A stretch of DNA of 64,000 nt from Welwitschia mirabilis (Eukaryota; Gnetophyta; Gnetopsida; Welwitschiales). Positions within the stretch are counted from its first letter, which is position 1. Every line of letters starts with the position of its first letter. Shown here in pieces: positions 23,500 through 35,900 of this stretch. A program made the translations under genes and the position numbers. The DNA lies in contig JBOZIK010000001.1 in the NCBI GenBank assembly GCA_051453625.1, positions 202,002,208 through 202,066,207 on the forward strand. The letters are read 5' to 3'. The notes beneath the pieces are model-generated. The model did no database searches. It saw only the letters and a list, made by a program, of their open reading frames with translations, and was not told where the DNA came from.

Positions 23500-25471
23500 T
23501 GTCAATTTAATCTTGGATTGGAAATACTAAAGCTTATCTCAACCAAGAAATTTGATAAGGATACAAGATTTTGTTCTATGGTTGGATAGTATACTAGCAT
23601 AATAACTTAATTTTATATGAGTTTCCTAATTTTGTAGGCTTCAACATGAAAGTGTTTTATTCTGTCATCGTGTATTGGATCTTTTGCTATGTAAATTGCT
23701 AGCTAATTATCGATGAAGATCTCTATTGGTTAGTTTATTTTAGATGTACTACTTCTAATAATTTTACTAGACATTTGATTTCTTTACATTCTTTGGAAGT
23801 AGTTGTGTATTTGGCCTCAATAAAAGATCATACTATAGTTTTTAGATGCTTTGGCTATCAAAATAAAGGTGATGTTTCCAAGAACATGATAGACCCTAAT
23901 ATTAACAGTGAGGTATTAGTCTCTCTAATGAAATTTGAGTCAAAGAATGCCTTAAGGATGAATTGAGAGTTTCTTTTAAAGGTAAAAATAACTCTTTTGT
24001 CTTTTTTAGGTATCTCAATACTCTCTTTGCAGTGTTCAGATGAGTGACATTAAGCACATGAAGATATCTTGATAACACACCAAGAATAGATGATATGTCT
24101 GTTTTAGTATTGGTTATGTAAATATGAATTCCTACTATACTTGTGTATTCTATTTCATTTGCAAGTTTTAAGTCTTCTTCAACAAATATCTTAGCATTTT
24201 TCTCTAAAGGCATTATATATTTTTTGTTGCCTTTTAGTCCAAACTTCTAGATCAGAGCTCTGATGTAATTATTTCTTGTTAAGAAGATTCCATCCTTTTG
24301 CTGAATATTTTTGAGACTTAAGTAGAATCTAGCCAATCCAAGATTAAAAATTTTCAATGTCTTACTTAATGCAATTTTTGTTCTTTCCACATCTTCTTAA
24401 TTACTTTTGGTTATTAGGATATCATCTACATGTACCACTATATATGTGGATCTTTGTCCATTAGATTTTATGAATAACATGGCATATACATCTTAATAAT
24501 CACATAATCTAAATTCAATGAGACTTAAGTAATTTACAAGCTTAGTATACCAAGCTCTTAGTGCTTTTTTTAACCCATATAAAGACTTAATCAATCTACA
24601 CACCTTATGTTCTTTGCCTTTTTCTTCAAAACCCTTTGGATGCATCATGTAGATTTCTTCTTTTAAATCTCCATTCAAAAAAGTAGTTTTATGTCTAATT
24701 GGTGAAGCTTCAAATCTTTTTATGCTGTCAAGGAAATAACTATTCTAATGGTATCCCATTTTGCTATTAAAGAAAATACTTCATTATAGTCAAGTCCTTT
24801 TTTTTATCATAGGACTACAATAATAAGCTAAGCTTTATGTTGCTCAAGGGTGTTATCTACATTATATTTATTATATAAAACCTATTTGTTAAGTAACCTT
24901 GTGCATTCAAATAAAAGGTCTATCAACTCTTAAGTACTATTTTCAATAAGGTTATCATATTCTTCTTTCATGAATTTTATCTAATGATCATGTTGAATAG
25001 CAGTTTTAAATGAGGTTGATTCACTATCAAAAGTTAGGTGGAGCTCATCATCATCATCATCATGAGATGTATGTAAGATATGTCTAGTTCTAGTTTTACC
25101 CTTTTTATCATTATGAACATCTTAGAGAATAGACTATAACTAAGTGCTTCGATGTCATCTCTACATAGTCTCAGCTTCTTTGGTTGGAGAACTTGTTGAA
25201 TTTCTACTTAAACCATAATTAAGCATGCTTAAAGTACCAAATTGCTTAATTCCTATAGGTTTCAAAGAAGTCGTACCAATATAAGGAACTAGAGTAGGAC
25301 CGGTGGCTACATCTACCCCCTTAAACATAGGATATTAAGCATTTAAGATGGTTACTAGGTTATAGAAAGGATTAAGATTTGAAGAATAAAGCTATGAATA
25401 ATTGTTTAAAATCTTTAAAAAGATGAAATTATGAGAAACAATGATCTTATAATGCTCTAAGAGATAAACTT
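23500..25471 (-). pseudogene. Outer Copia: reverse transcriptase and RNase H
   Basis: This is the C-terminal half of the outer element's pol. Minus-strand landmarks: VYLLEHYKIIVSHNFIF just below 25471 (end of the integrase region); MNGDLKEEIYMMHPKGFEEK and VCRLIKSLYGLKKALRAWY (24560-24680), typical of Copia reverse transcriptase; VVHVDDILIT at about 24410-24440, the catalytic box with both Asp retained; RYLHVLNVTHLNTAKRVLRY near 24000-24070; and RNase H remnants with FIEAKYTTTSKECKEIK near 23780-23830 and TKFLG near 23550. The family has Y-V-D-D, so only the Tyr is changed to His. Several stops make it non-functional. A 61-codon and a 103-codon open stretch survive. Confidence 0.85.
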
Positions 25472-26319
25472 GATAATGTTAATTTTACAAAAAGCTAATA
25501 ATATGATGGAATTCCAATAACCCATATGAATTATGTTTGGAATACAAATATAATTAACACATTTACCTATTTTAAGATGTCTTGCCAATGTTTAAAACTA
25601 AAAGTGCAAAACAATAATTAGTAATTTATATAGCTTAATAAGCATTAAAACGATAAATGTAATGATTCTTTAATGGAAAGGAAATAAATTTTAACTACCC
25701 ACTTTAGATTTATTATGAGTTTGATGTTATTTATCAGAAAATTATATTTTTCTAAACTAAACAATCATTCACTTAACAAAATTCAAAACAATTTTCTAAT
25801 CAAATGTATATCTTAAGCCAAGAATAATTGGTTTAACTTAGCTAATGATTTATCAAGGAAATTTCTTATTTGAAATTAACTAAAAGATAGGCATATAAAT
25901 TAAATTTAAAAAAAAGAGGGAAAAAAAGTAAATTCCACTTCCAGATTGTAATGGAACTATTATGTTGTAGATGATTTAGAATGCCCAAATAGTATAGAGA
26001 ATAATGCAATCAAAGGATTTATTATGAAATGCACATTATAGTTTTAGATTAAATCTACCATACATGCATATATCAGAATACCTTTGAAACTTGTGTAATA
26101 GTCAAGTTCGAGATGAAACATAGTCCATTGCATTAAAAATCATTTCTTGTTGAGGATAAAAAAGCTTTATTAAGTTGGCTTTGAATGTGCTACTAAAAAT
26201 TAAGTCTAAAATGGATGATTAAGTAAGAGTACCTATTCTTTGTTACTAGTTTTTGATTTGGTGGTTAAAGTAGTCAAGTATTTTGTGGCACTTGAGAATC
26301 TCTCTAAATGTTATTATGA

Positions 26320-27600
26320 TTAGTTCAAGTAGGTACTAGTATATAAATTTGAGAATCTAATCGGAAACACCTTTAAAATATCTATAAGTAGATGACAAGC
26401 ACTAGTGTCTGGTAGTGCTTGAATAGTAGCTACACATTTATCCTTTAAAATCTCAACATCATCCTCATGTGTCAATTTAAGAGATTCATCAATTATCTTA
26501 ATGCTACCTTCATAGGAAAACATTCCATGTATTCCTTATCATCAGTTTTACTTTTAGTTTACTTTTGTTGAGGTTCCTCTAGAGGACTTGGAGCTTCTTT
26601 AGATCCCATAAATGGGAAGATATTTAATAAAATATAGTTAATCTTAGGTGATAAATTTAGCACTTCAACTTTCTCTAATGCGTCTTCTAATATTATGGCC
26701 ACAAAGCATCTTGCTTCTACAATCTTTTACAATAAAACCTCCATGGCCTGTGTTTTTGTTTTATTTTATCCTCATTTGGTTCTTTCAGAAGCATCTTCAT
26801 TTTAGTCTTTAAATCTCTATAAATGTCAATGATCTTTGATTCAAGATCAACCTTCTCATCCTCTATCTCTTTTTTTATGAATTCCCTTTTTTAATCGACG
26901 GTCTTGGTAGGATGTGTATTAGCCAAAAAANNNNNNNNNNNNNNNNNNNNNNNNNNNNNNNNNNNNNNNNNNNNNNNNNNNNNNNNNNNNNNNNNNNNNN
27001 NNNNNNNNNNNNNNNNNNNNNNNNNNNNNNNNNNNNNNNNNNNNNNNNNNNNNNNNNNNNNNNNNNNNNNNNNNNNNNNNNNNNNNNNNNNNNNNNNNNN
27101 NNNNNNNNNNNNNNNNNNNNNNNNNNNNNNNNNNNNNNNNNNNNNNNNNNNNNNNNNNNNNNNNNNNNNNNNNNNNNNNNNNNNNNNNNNNNNNNNNNNN
27201 NNNNNNNNNNNNNNNNNNNNNNNNNNNNNNNNNNNNNNNNNNNNNNNNNNNNNNNNNNNNNNNNNNNNNNNNNNNNNNNNNNNNNNNNNNNNNNNNNNNN
27301 NNNNNNNNNNNNNNNNNNNNNNNNNNNNNNNNNNNNNNNNNNNNNNNNNNNNNNNNNNNNNNNNNNNNNNNNNNTTTTTTATGAATTCCCTTTTTTAATC
27401 GAAGGTCTTGGTAGGATGTGTATTAGCCAAAAAAGCTTTTGTAATGCTTAGAATAGGATCCTTCAAAGTGGGCTCAACATTCTTCCACTAGTCTAAAGTG
27501 GGCATGCATATGAGACTAGATTAAAAATAATTTTTATTAAGGACCTTAGCTATTTCCATACAAATTGTCATCTGAGTTCCTCTCCTCTTTACTTCTTGGA
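26320..27600 (-). pseudogene. Coding-like frames inside the 3' LTR, unknown product
   Basis: I do not recognise this protein. Minus-strand frames start near 27590 (ICMEIAKVLNKN, then NVEPTLKDPILSITKAFLAN), are broken by stops and by the N gap, and end with a 67-codon frame at 26320-26523 (MFSYEGSIKIIDESLKL; LKVFPIRFSNLYTS). The same peptides with substitutions occur in the 5' LTR, so the frame was inherited from the element. Charged, Lys/Glu-rich segments suggest helical or coiled-coil structure. Host sequence captured into the LTR is one explanation; a long-LTR open frame without function is another. Confidence 0.45.
26931..27374. other. Assembly gap (444 N) with duplicated flanks
   Basis: The roughly 58 bp before the gap (26873-26930) and after it (27375-27433) are nearly identical: both contain ATGAATTCCCTTTTTTAATC followed by GGTCTTGGTAGGATGTG. 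The other LTR has this sequence once, so the local duplication is probably an assembly artefact. Confidence 0.9.
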
Positions 27601-28555
27601 TTTTTCAAATCAAAATAGAACTTGCTGATTTCCCAAGTATTTATAGTAAACATAATTTGATTTTCAGTGAAAACATGATATGTGAAATGATGGGAGCAAG
27701 GCTAAGCTTACGGAAATTATATTGCATGATTTCAAAATTTCAGCAATTTCCTGGGAAGCACATAGCATCATCTATTACATTCACACCATCAAAGCACCAA
27801 CTAGACATCTACAGAGCTAGTGTTACATTGAATAGCAGTGCATGTTATTATTGGTAGGTTGCATGGCTATTCATGAAAATATACATAATAATTCATGAAT
27901 GATTTTAGGTTAAGATATTTTGAGCAGTTTAGAGTGACCAACATATGAGTAAATTTTCTCATGGTACACAAATGAAATGAAGTATAATATTTCAATAATT
28001 CCTTCAAATTAATAATTATTTCCAACTCATTATCATACCCTTTTGAAGTAATAATGCATATAGGTTTAATATGGATAAGTGGTAATGCATGGTCTTTAAA
28101 CAAAGTAAATGAGGTTAAATAAATAAATGGTGAAATATGTTGTAAACATGGAATATTATGTTAAAAAAAATTGATAATGGACTAATCAAATTATATAAAT
28201 GTATGGATATTATGAGGATTATGAGAATAAGATAATCTATGCTCATAATTATATACAGGCTTTTTATTTCAAACTTCAATTCAATCATGCCTTAGACACA
28301 TTCATGGTGCCATTTTTGGTTTTCATCAAAATGTGAACTCTTAAGAAAAATTTTGACCTTTTTAGTTTTTAAGAATAAAAGGAGTTAAAATGTACTACAC
28401 CTAAATAGCATAGTGATGAGTTGAATCATCATACTTCAGCTGGTTGGTGAGAGGTGGACATGTTACAATATCATACTTACATTAACATGAACATAATAAT
28501 AGTATAACATTAATGGCATCAAGCTAGATAATGTAGTCAAGGAAAAATACCAACA

Positions 28556-28566
28556 AACCCCTCCTT
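28556..28566 (-). promoter_or_regulatory. Polypurine tract of inner Copia
   Basis: The minus strand reads AAGGAGGGGTT directly before the 3' LTR start TGTTGG. This is the plus-strand DNA primer site used in reverse transcription. Its position fixes the LTR boundary. Confidence 0.85.
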
Positions 28567-28639
28567 GACATTAAGCTCATAATTTATTTTATGTAAAAAG
28601 AAGCAAGAAGAAAGAAAGAGAGAATTAGAATTAGCTACT

Positions 28640-31340
28640 ACAACAACAACATATCTTACAAAAGATGAGCTACTACCTCCTTTATCCTTAATGTTAAGGA
28701 TATTTAATTAATCATGAAGTGACTTAAATCTACTTTTGTTTAATTCCTTTCTAAAAATATCTTTAAGCTGTGGAAGTGATGGATAATATTGTACTAAAAT
28801 CAAGCCATGTTCCACTTTTATATGAATGAAATGATACCTGATGTCAATGTGTTTTATGCATGCATGTAGAATTGGATTCTTGGTGATGGCATTTGCTGAT
28901 TGACTATCATGGTGAAGTGTGATTGAACAGCAAACTCAAACGGAAAACTAGAATAAGCAATTACCAAGAAGCATTGCATAAACTATAATGTCATACTTAA
29001 CTACTTTTTACTATACCAAGAGAATAAGCAATCACCTAGAAGCATTGCATAACCTATAACACTCTTTCTATCATCAAGACAACTTGCCCAATTTGCATCC
29101 ACAAATTCTTCCAATTGCATATTGTTACTAGATTTATAAAATAAACCATGATGTAATGTGCCTTTTATTTATTTCAATATTCTTTTAACTACTAAAAGAT
29201 ATGCACATTTAGGGGCATTTATAAATTATGAAGAAACACTAACAACAAGTTGAATATTTGGTCGAGTGGTAGTTAAAGACATTAGATTTCCAACAATAGA
29301 ACAATATAAATGTTTATTAATTACATGACTATCCACATATCTAGTTAATTTCATATTTGTATCTATTGGAGTAGAGATAGATTTACAATTATACATTTGA
29401 AATTTTTGAAGCATGTCATGTGCATATTGGGATTGGTTTAGGAAAGTTCCATTAGGAACTTGATGAATTTTAATTTTGAGATAATAAGAGAATAAGCCAA
29501 GATCAGTTATTTTGAATTCATGTTTTAGATCATCACAAAATTATCTAACCAAAGTATCATGTATTCCTTCAAAAATAATATCATCAACATAAATTAATAC
29601 AAATATGATATGATTGTTAATACTTTTTGAGTATAAATTATTTTTAGAGGAAAATTTTTTATAAGAACGTTTTCTTAGATATGTATCAAGACATGCAAAC
29701 TATGCTTTTAGGCTTTGTTTCAAATCATAAAGTGCCTTTCTAAGTTAATAAATCCAATTTTTCTTACCCTAAATTTTTAAACCCTCTAGTTAATTGATGT
29801 ATAAGTATCCATTTATAAATGCTATTTAACATCCCTTTGACAAAACTTCATGTGAATTTTGGATGCATAAGCTAAAAAGGCTCAAACTATTTCTAAACAT
29901 GTCATGGTGCATGTGATTCCTCATAATCAAATCCTCCCTCTTATACATAACCTTTAACTACAAGTCTTACCTTATGTTTATTGATTATGTTATGAAGGTT
30001 GTACTTTATATGAAAGATCCATTTTGTTTTAATAGGATGTTTATCTAGAGGTAATTTAACTAAATTCCATATGTTATTATTTTTAATTTAACTAATTTCC
30101 TCTCTCATCATCTTAACTCAATGATTGAAAGAAGTAGCATCTTTATATTTAATTAGATTGATAGTAGCATTTAAAGATATATATTCAGAACATAAGTTTA
30201 TTTCATCAAAATCATTATCCTCATGTGATTGTTCTAAAGATGAGGTGTTTTCATCTTACCTTAAAGGTCTAAAGATGTTATTTTGATCATGTGATTTGAA
30301 AATTCTTGATCCTTTTCTAAGTGTTATAATACTAAAAGATATTGTTTCATTTTATAAATCACTACTTGAATCATTAATGCCATTACTTTGTTTTATGTCA
30401 AATTGATTTTCTAAGAAATGCACATCAAAACTTTTAATTATTTTTTCTATTACTTAAATGAAAACACTTATATGCTTTGCTAATGGAGGAGTACTCAAGG
30501 AAAATATATGAATTTGATTTAGTATTTAATTTGTTATTTTTGGATTTAATAATTTTAACATAGCATTTTAAACTAAAAAGTTCTAAATCATTTCTCATAA
30601 GGAGCTAAAACTACTAAGTGTTTTGTGATTATCCTATTTTGCAGAGTTGTGGTATTTAGTGATTCTAAAAAAAATTCATTTCCTAGGTTAGCTTCAAGTA
30701 ATAATGTTCTTAACATCTCAAGAAATGATCAATTTTTATGTTCAGCTACCCCATTTTATTATGGGATTCCCAAATAGGTTAACCTTTTGAATTGCTACTA
30801 AATCCATGGGCAAGTAAGGGGAAACCTGGGAAACTAATAGGAAGTTGTTTATTGATATAGAATTTTCTTTTTAGCTAGGTATCATGAAAATTAATTTGCA
30901 AGAAACTCTCCACTTCTATTAGTGTGTAAAATTTTTATTTTTCCATCTATTTAGTTTTAAGCCCATGCTTTTCACTTTGAAGTATTCAAATGCTTTTGAT
31001 TTAAATTTTAGAAAGTAAATAGCACACGAGCATGAATAATCATGAATAAAGGTTATAAAATAATGGTTTTCATTAAGATTACATGTGTGCATGGGACCAC
31101 AAATATCTACATGCATAAGTGAAAGTTTTTGTGATCTTTTGTGTTCTATAGGTGGAAAAGATGCCCTGGTTTATTTTGCTTTTATACATGTTTCATTTCG
31201 ATTTTCCAATTTGGTAAACCATTATTGTATTTCTTTTCAACATATTTTGAATGTAAATCAAGGATGCATGTCCTAACCTCTTATTTCATAATCAAAAATC
31301 ATCTATATTATAAATCAAGATAGGTTTAAAGTCCATTTTG
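28640..31340 (-). pseudogene. Inner Copia pol: integrase, reverse transcriptase, RNase H
   Basis: Minus-strand order is as in Copia. A pre-integrase region (NNLYKMDF; NKRLGHASLIYIQNML) lies near 31200-31340. The integrase core follows (MHVDICGPMHTCNL, then YFITFIHDYS, 31020-31116), with the first Asp kept. Reverse transcriptase has a block near 29700-29760 (ALYDLKQSLKA, where the family has a Y-G-L-K-Q motif) and the catalytic box IYVDDIIF near 29575-29600, intact. MYNCKSISTPIDTNMKL and IVGNLMSLTTTRPNIQLV fall at 29226-29400. RNase H is seen as DANWASCLDDRKSVIGYAM (29045-29105) and HTDIRYHFIHIKVEHGLILV (28790-28850). The region ends about 90 bp before the PPT. Stops and frameshifts are spread throughout. 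A short direct repeat at 28953-28983 and 29022-29053 interrupts RNase H. Confidence 0.85.
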
Positions 31341-32905
31341 TATAGATTGTTTAGTGTTCTTTCAACTTTTAGTGTTGAATATCCTTTTGTTAAGATGCAC
31401 TTTCCTCCCTTAAATTTTACCTCAAATCCTTTATGTTCTAATTAATGAAGGCTAATAAAGTTATATTTAAACCTTGGTATATAAAAGACATCATCAATAT
31501 TGATTTTCCTACCCCTTTCATCCTTAATGATAATGGGTCCTTTTCCATTAATGTTGACAATTTCTCCTCTTTTAAATTTTACTGGACCTCCATCAAAGTC
31601 TTTGAGTGTTTGAAATAATTTCTTTTAAGATGTCATGTGATGTGAACAATTACTATCTAAGTACCATGAATTATCATTTGAGGTTAATAATATGAATTGT
31701 TTTAATTCTTTCCTATCTTTCTTAATAATTATCAAGAATGATGGGTGATCTTGTTCCTGTTGTGAAGTTTGTTCTTGCTCCTTCCTTTCCTCTTGTTGAT
31801 TATTTGCTATAAAAGGAATTCCATAATCTCTCATTTGTAACCTACAAATTTTCCATGGGTGTTCTATTTTTTGATAGTAATGACATACTAATGGTTTATT
31901 ATAACTTTCTTATGTAGTCCATTGGTTTTGATTTTAATTTTGTAAATTTATCCTTTCTCTTGTGTTTTGAAATCTTCCACCTCTTATTTTTTGCTGCTAT
32001 CAATTGTTATGATTAAGATACTATTTCATTCCTTAATTATTTATTTAGAATTGAGATGTATTTCATCCTCTATCTCTTCTCTGAATTTACCCCCTCTAAA
32101 GTTTGTTCCTATTCCTCATGTGTGTTGAAACTTCCTATTTTCTAGATTGGTTTCATCTATACTTTTCTCCTTCTTACATGTGAGAAGTGCTTTAGAATCT
32201 TCCTTTTTGTCCTCCTTTAATCTTAACTCATATTGCTTCAATCTACCTATTAACTTGTCAACTAAAAGAGTGTTCAAATCCATAAAATTTTCTATTGTTA
32301 ATGCTCTTTGTTCATAGGTTTGAGTTAAAGCTATTAAGATTTTTGACACCTTATCTTTTTCTAAGACTGTTTATCCTTTTTCCTTAATTTCCTTTACAAT
32401 GTCTTGAATTCGTTGAATTTATTCTTGTACTCCATCACTTTTTTTCATTTAGCTATTTTTGAAGTATACCCTTAAATATTCTAGTTTTACCTTCCTAATC
32501 TTTATGTAATCCTTATAGATAATATCTAAACCATTTTAAAGTTTGAATGAACTTGTGTAATGTTGAATCTTTTTGAATCTAAAATTTGGCATGCATATGT
32601 GTATATCTGTCATTACCTTGCTATCATCTAATTCTGTTCTCTACACTCCTTTTTATTGTTATTTATGATTGGATGTGGAACTAGATCAAAATATGTTTTA
32701 ATTTTATTCCATAATCCTTATGATTTAAGATATCATTCCATCTTAACTTTCTAAATGTCATAGTTTTCTAGATCAAAATCTAGTATCATTTCTCTCCCCA
32801 TGTTGTTTTCTTAGATATGATTACCTAACCTTATAACTTGGACTTATGAAGAATTTCTTATATTTTGTAGATGCCATTTGTTATTGCCTATCCATCCACC
32901 AAACT
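31341..32905 (-). pseudogene. Inner Copia gag and protease
   Basis: Gag begins with MASTKYKKFF near 32870-32880, some 40 bp beyond the PBS. The capsid-like block MSKILIALTQTYEQRALTIE with NTLLVDKLIGRLKQYELRLK (32116-32349) matches Copia UBN2-type gag. A zinc-knuckle remnant (CHYYQKIEHPWKIC, 31840-31885) has one Cys changed to Tyr. The protease motif reads WYLDSNCSHHMTS (31630-31668): the catalytic Asp is present but the following Gly of D-S-G is Asn, so activity is doubtful. A Gln/Glu-rich linker separates the two. There are multiple frame breaks. Confidence 0.8.
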
Positions 32906-32921
32906 TGATTTTTGAGATGTG

Positions 32922-32933
32922 GCTCTGATACTA
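32922..32933 (-). promoter_or_regulatory. Primer-binding site of inner Copia
   Basis: The minus strand reads TAGTATCAGAGC, one base off the usual plant Copia primer site complementary to the initiator Met-tRNA 3' end (TGGTATCAGAGC). It lies 5 bp inside the 5' LTR end. Confidence 0.85.
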
Positions 32934-32938
32934 ATCAT

Positions 32939-35900
32939 TGATTTTGAAGAAATCTAATAGTGTGATGGAATTCCAATAATTCACATGAATTAAGTTTGGA
33001 AGAGAAATATAATTAATATGTTAACTTACTTTAAGATATCTTGCTAATGTTTAAAACTAAAATTGCAAAATAGTAATTGACAAAAACAACAAATGTAGTA
33101 ATTCTCTAATAGAGAGGAAATAAAAATTTTAAGTGCTCACTTCAGATTTATTATAAATTTGATGTTGCTTCTTAGAAAATTATATTTGCCTAAACCAAAC
33201 ATTCATCCAAAGTAATAATCCCAATATTTTAAAAGTAACTTAACAAAATTCAAAACAATTTTCTAATTGAATGTATAACTTAAGCCAAAAACAAATTGGT
33301 TTAACTTATTCAATGATTTTTTAAGGAAATTTCTTATTTGCACTTGACTAAAAGCTAGGCATATAAATCAGATTTAAAAAAATAGAGAAAAAGAAAAACT
33401 AAATTCCACTTCTAGATTATAATTTAACTATTGTATTGCATATGATTTAAAATGCTCAAATAATATAGAGAATAATGCAATTAAAGGTTTTATTATAAAA
33501 TGCACATTACAGTTTTAGATTCAACCTAGAATACATGCATAGATTAGATGAGATGGGATTGGATTTTAGACAGGACTTAAAGACTTTCTGAATTTAGGTC
33601 TATAATTTTTTCTTTGGCAGCACATTCTTCTTCATCTTTGAGTATGAAGTGCTTTATTTTATTGTCCTTTACACTTTTCTTGACCTCTGTGAATAAATTT
33701 TCTATGAATGAGTCCTCTTATTTTTGATAAAGTCTCTTGAACAACACTTTTTCTCTTTGCTCAATGCTGATGTGTAAAGTTGCATTGTGATAATTTTGCT
33801 AATTATCTTCTCTTCTCTAGCATAAAATAGTAAGGATTGCAATAATGTTGTAGGCCTAATTTACAGGAAAATGCATATCTGCATTTATTCTTTTGCAAGG
33901 GCTTATATCTCTTATATTTTTACTTACTTTTTGATCACAAGTTGTTTGCGTATTTATAATTAATCATGTAATGCAAAAATAGGCATATCCAAAATACTAG
34001 ATCTAAATCAAATAGATTTAATATCATATGATAAATATAGAAAAAAATAAGATAAGTGCCAAATTCATTTGGAGAAAAAAAGGTAAATATCGCTTGGACT
34101 TCAGATGAGATAGAGAGAAATGACTCAAGCAAAATGCATTTTATTCCTGATAGCAGCCTCAACCATAGTAGAATTTAGAGCACTAAGAATACCTTTGATA
34201 ACTATGTAATTAGTTAAGTTCTAGAAGTAATGTAGACCATTATGTTGAAAATCATTTCATGCTCAAGATTAAAAAAGATTCATTAACTTGGCTTTGAATA
34301 TGCCACTAAAAATTAAGTCTAAAATGGATGATTAAGCATAAGTGCCTATTCTTTGTTGTTAGTCTTTGATTTAGTAGTTAAAGTGTTTAAGTCTTTTATG
34401 ACACTTAAGAATCTCTTCAAATGTTGTATGGTTGGCCCAAGTACATACTAGTATATAAATTTGAGAACCTAGTTGGAAATACTTTTAAAAATTTTGCAAA
34501 TAGACAACAAGCACTAATGCTAAATAGTTCTTGAATAGCAACTATACATTTATCCTTCAAAACCTTAGCATCATCTCCATATGCTAATTTAAGAGATTCA
34601 TTAATCATCTTGATGCTACCTCCATGGTAAGACATTCCATGTATTCCTTACCATTAGTTTTGATTTTAGTTTACTTTTGTTGATATTCCTCTAGAGGAGG
34701 ACTTTAAGCTTCTTTAGATCCCACAAATAGGAGGATCTTTAAGAAAAGATAGTTAATCTGAGGTGCTAAATCTAGCACTCCAACTTTCTCTAATGTGTCT
34801 TTCAACATTATGACCATAAGGAATCTTGATTCTATAATCTTATATAACATAATATTTATGTCTTGCATTTGTTCTTTCATTTTAGTTTTGCTTGACTCAT
34901 TTAGAAGCATCTTTATTTTAGGCTTCAAATTTCTGTAAACATTGTGACCTTTGGCTCAAGATTAGCCTTCTTCTCCTCTATCTCTTTTTCAATGAATGCA
35001 TTTTCTTTATCAAAGGACTTGGTAGGATGTGTGTCAGCCAAATAAGCTTATATAATTCTTAGAATAGGATCCTTCAAAGCCGGTTGAATGTTATTCCACA
35101 AGCCTAAAGTGGACATGCATATAAGACCAGATCTAAGAGAATTCTTGTTGAGGATCTTAGCCATTGCCATACAAAACATCATCTGAGTTTCTCTTCTCTT
35201 TGTTGCTTAGATTTCATGAATCAAAATAGAGCTTTCTTTCTAATTTTTTCATCAATTTCCCAAGTATTTCTAGTAAGCATAATGTGATTTTTAGCAAAAT
35301 GTGGTATGTGAAATGATGAAATAAAGGCTAAGATTCTGGGACTTATAATGCATGGTTTTGAAATTCTCACAATTTCCTAGGAATCACATAGCATCATCTA
35401 TTAACTAGATGTCTATGAAGCCACTGTTACATTAAATAATAGCTACATGTTGTTATTGATAGGATACATGGCTATTTGTAAAAATATCCATGATAATTCA
35501 TGAATGATTTTAGGTTAAGATATTTTGAGTAGTTTGGAGTGGTCAACTTATAATAAGTAAATTTGCTCATAACACAAAAGTGAAATGGAGTATAATATTT
35601 CAATAATCCCTTTATGTTAATAATAATTTCCAACTAATTACCATGCCCTCTTAGAGTAATAATGCATATAGGTTCAATATGCATAAGGAGTAATGCATGG
35701 TCTTTAAGCAAAGTAAATGGGATTAAATGAATAAAGAGTAAAATATGTTGTATACATGGAATATTATGTCAAAGGATAATTAATAATGGGCTAATGGGTT
35801 GTATAAATGTATGAATATTATGATGATTATGAGAATAAGATAATAAATAGGCCTAAAATTATACATGTAATTATCCATTATAAGGATGATTTTGATTGCA

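Larger units (their letters stand above)
25477..28555 (-). repeat. 3' LTR of inner Copia
   Basis: It aligns with 32939-36199 along its length, except for a gap of N and a stretch of about 630 bp that is present only in the 5' copy (about 33545-34185). The minus strand starts TGTTGGTATTTTTCCTTG at 28555. The end near 25477 has mutated terminal bases relative to the other copy. It contains the LTR reading frames annotated separately. Confidence 0.85.

Noticed and set aside
26904-27451. Open frames spanning the 444-N gap
   Set aside because: They consist almost only of N.
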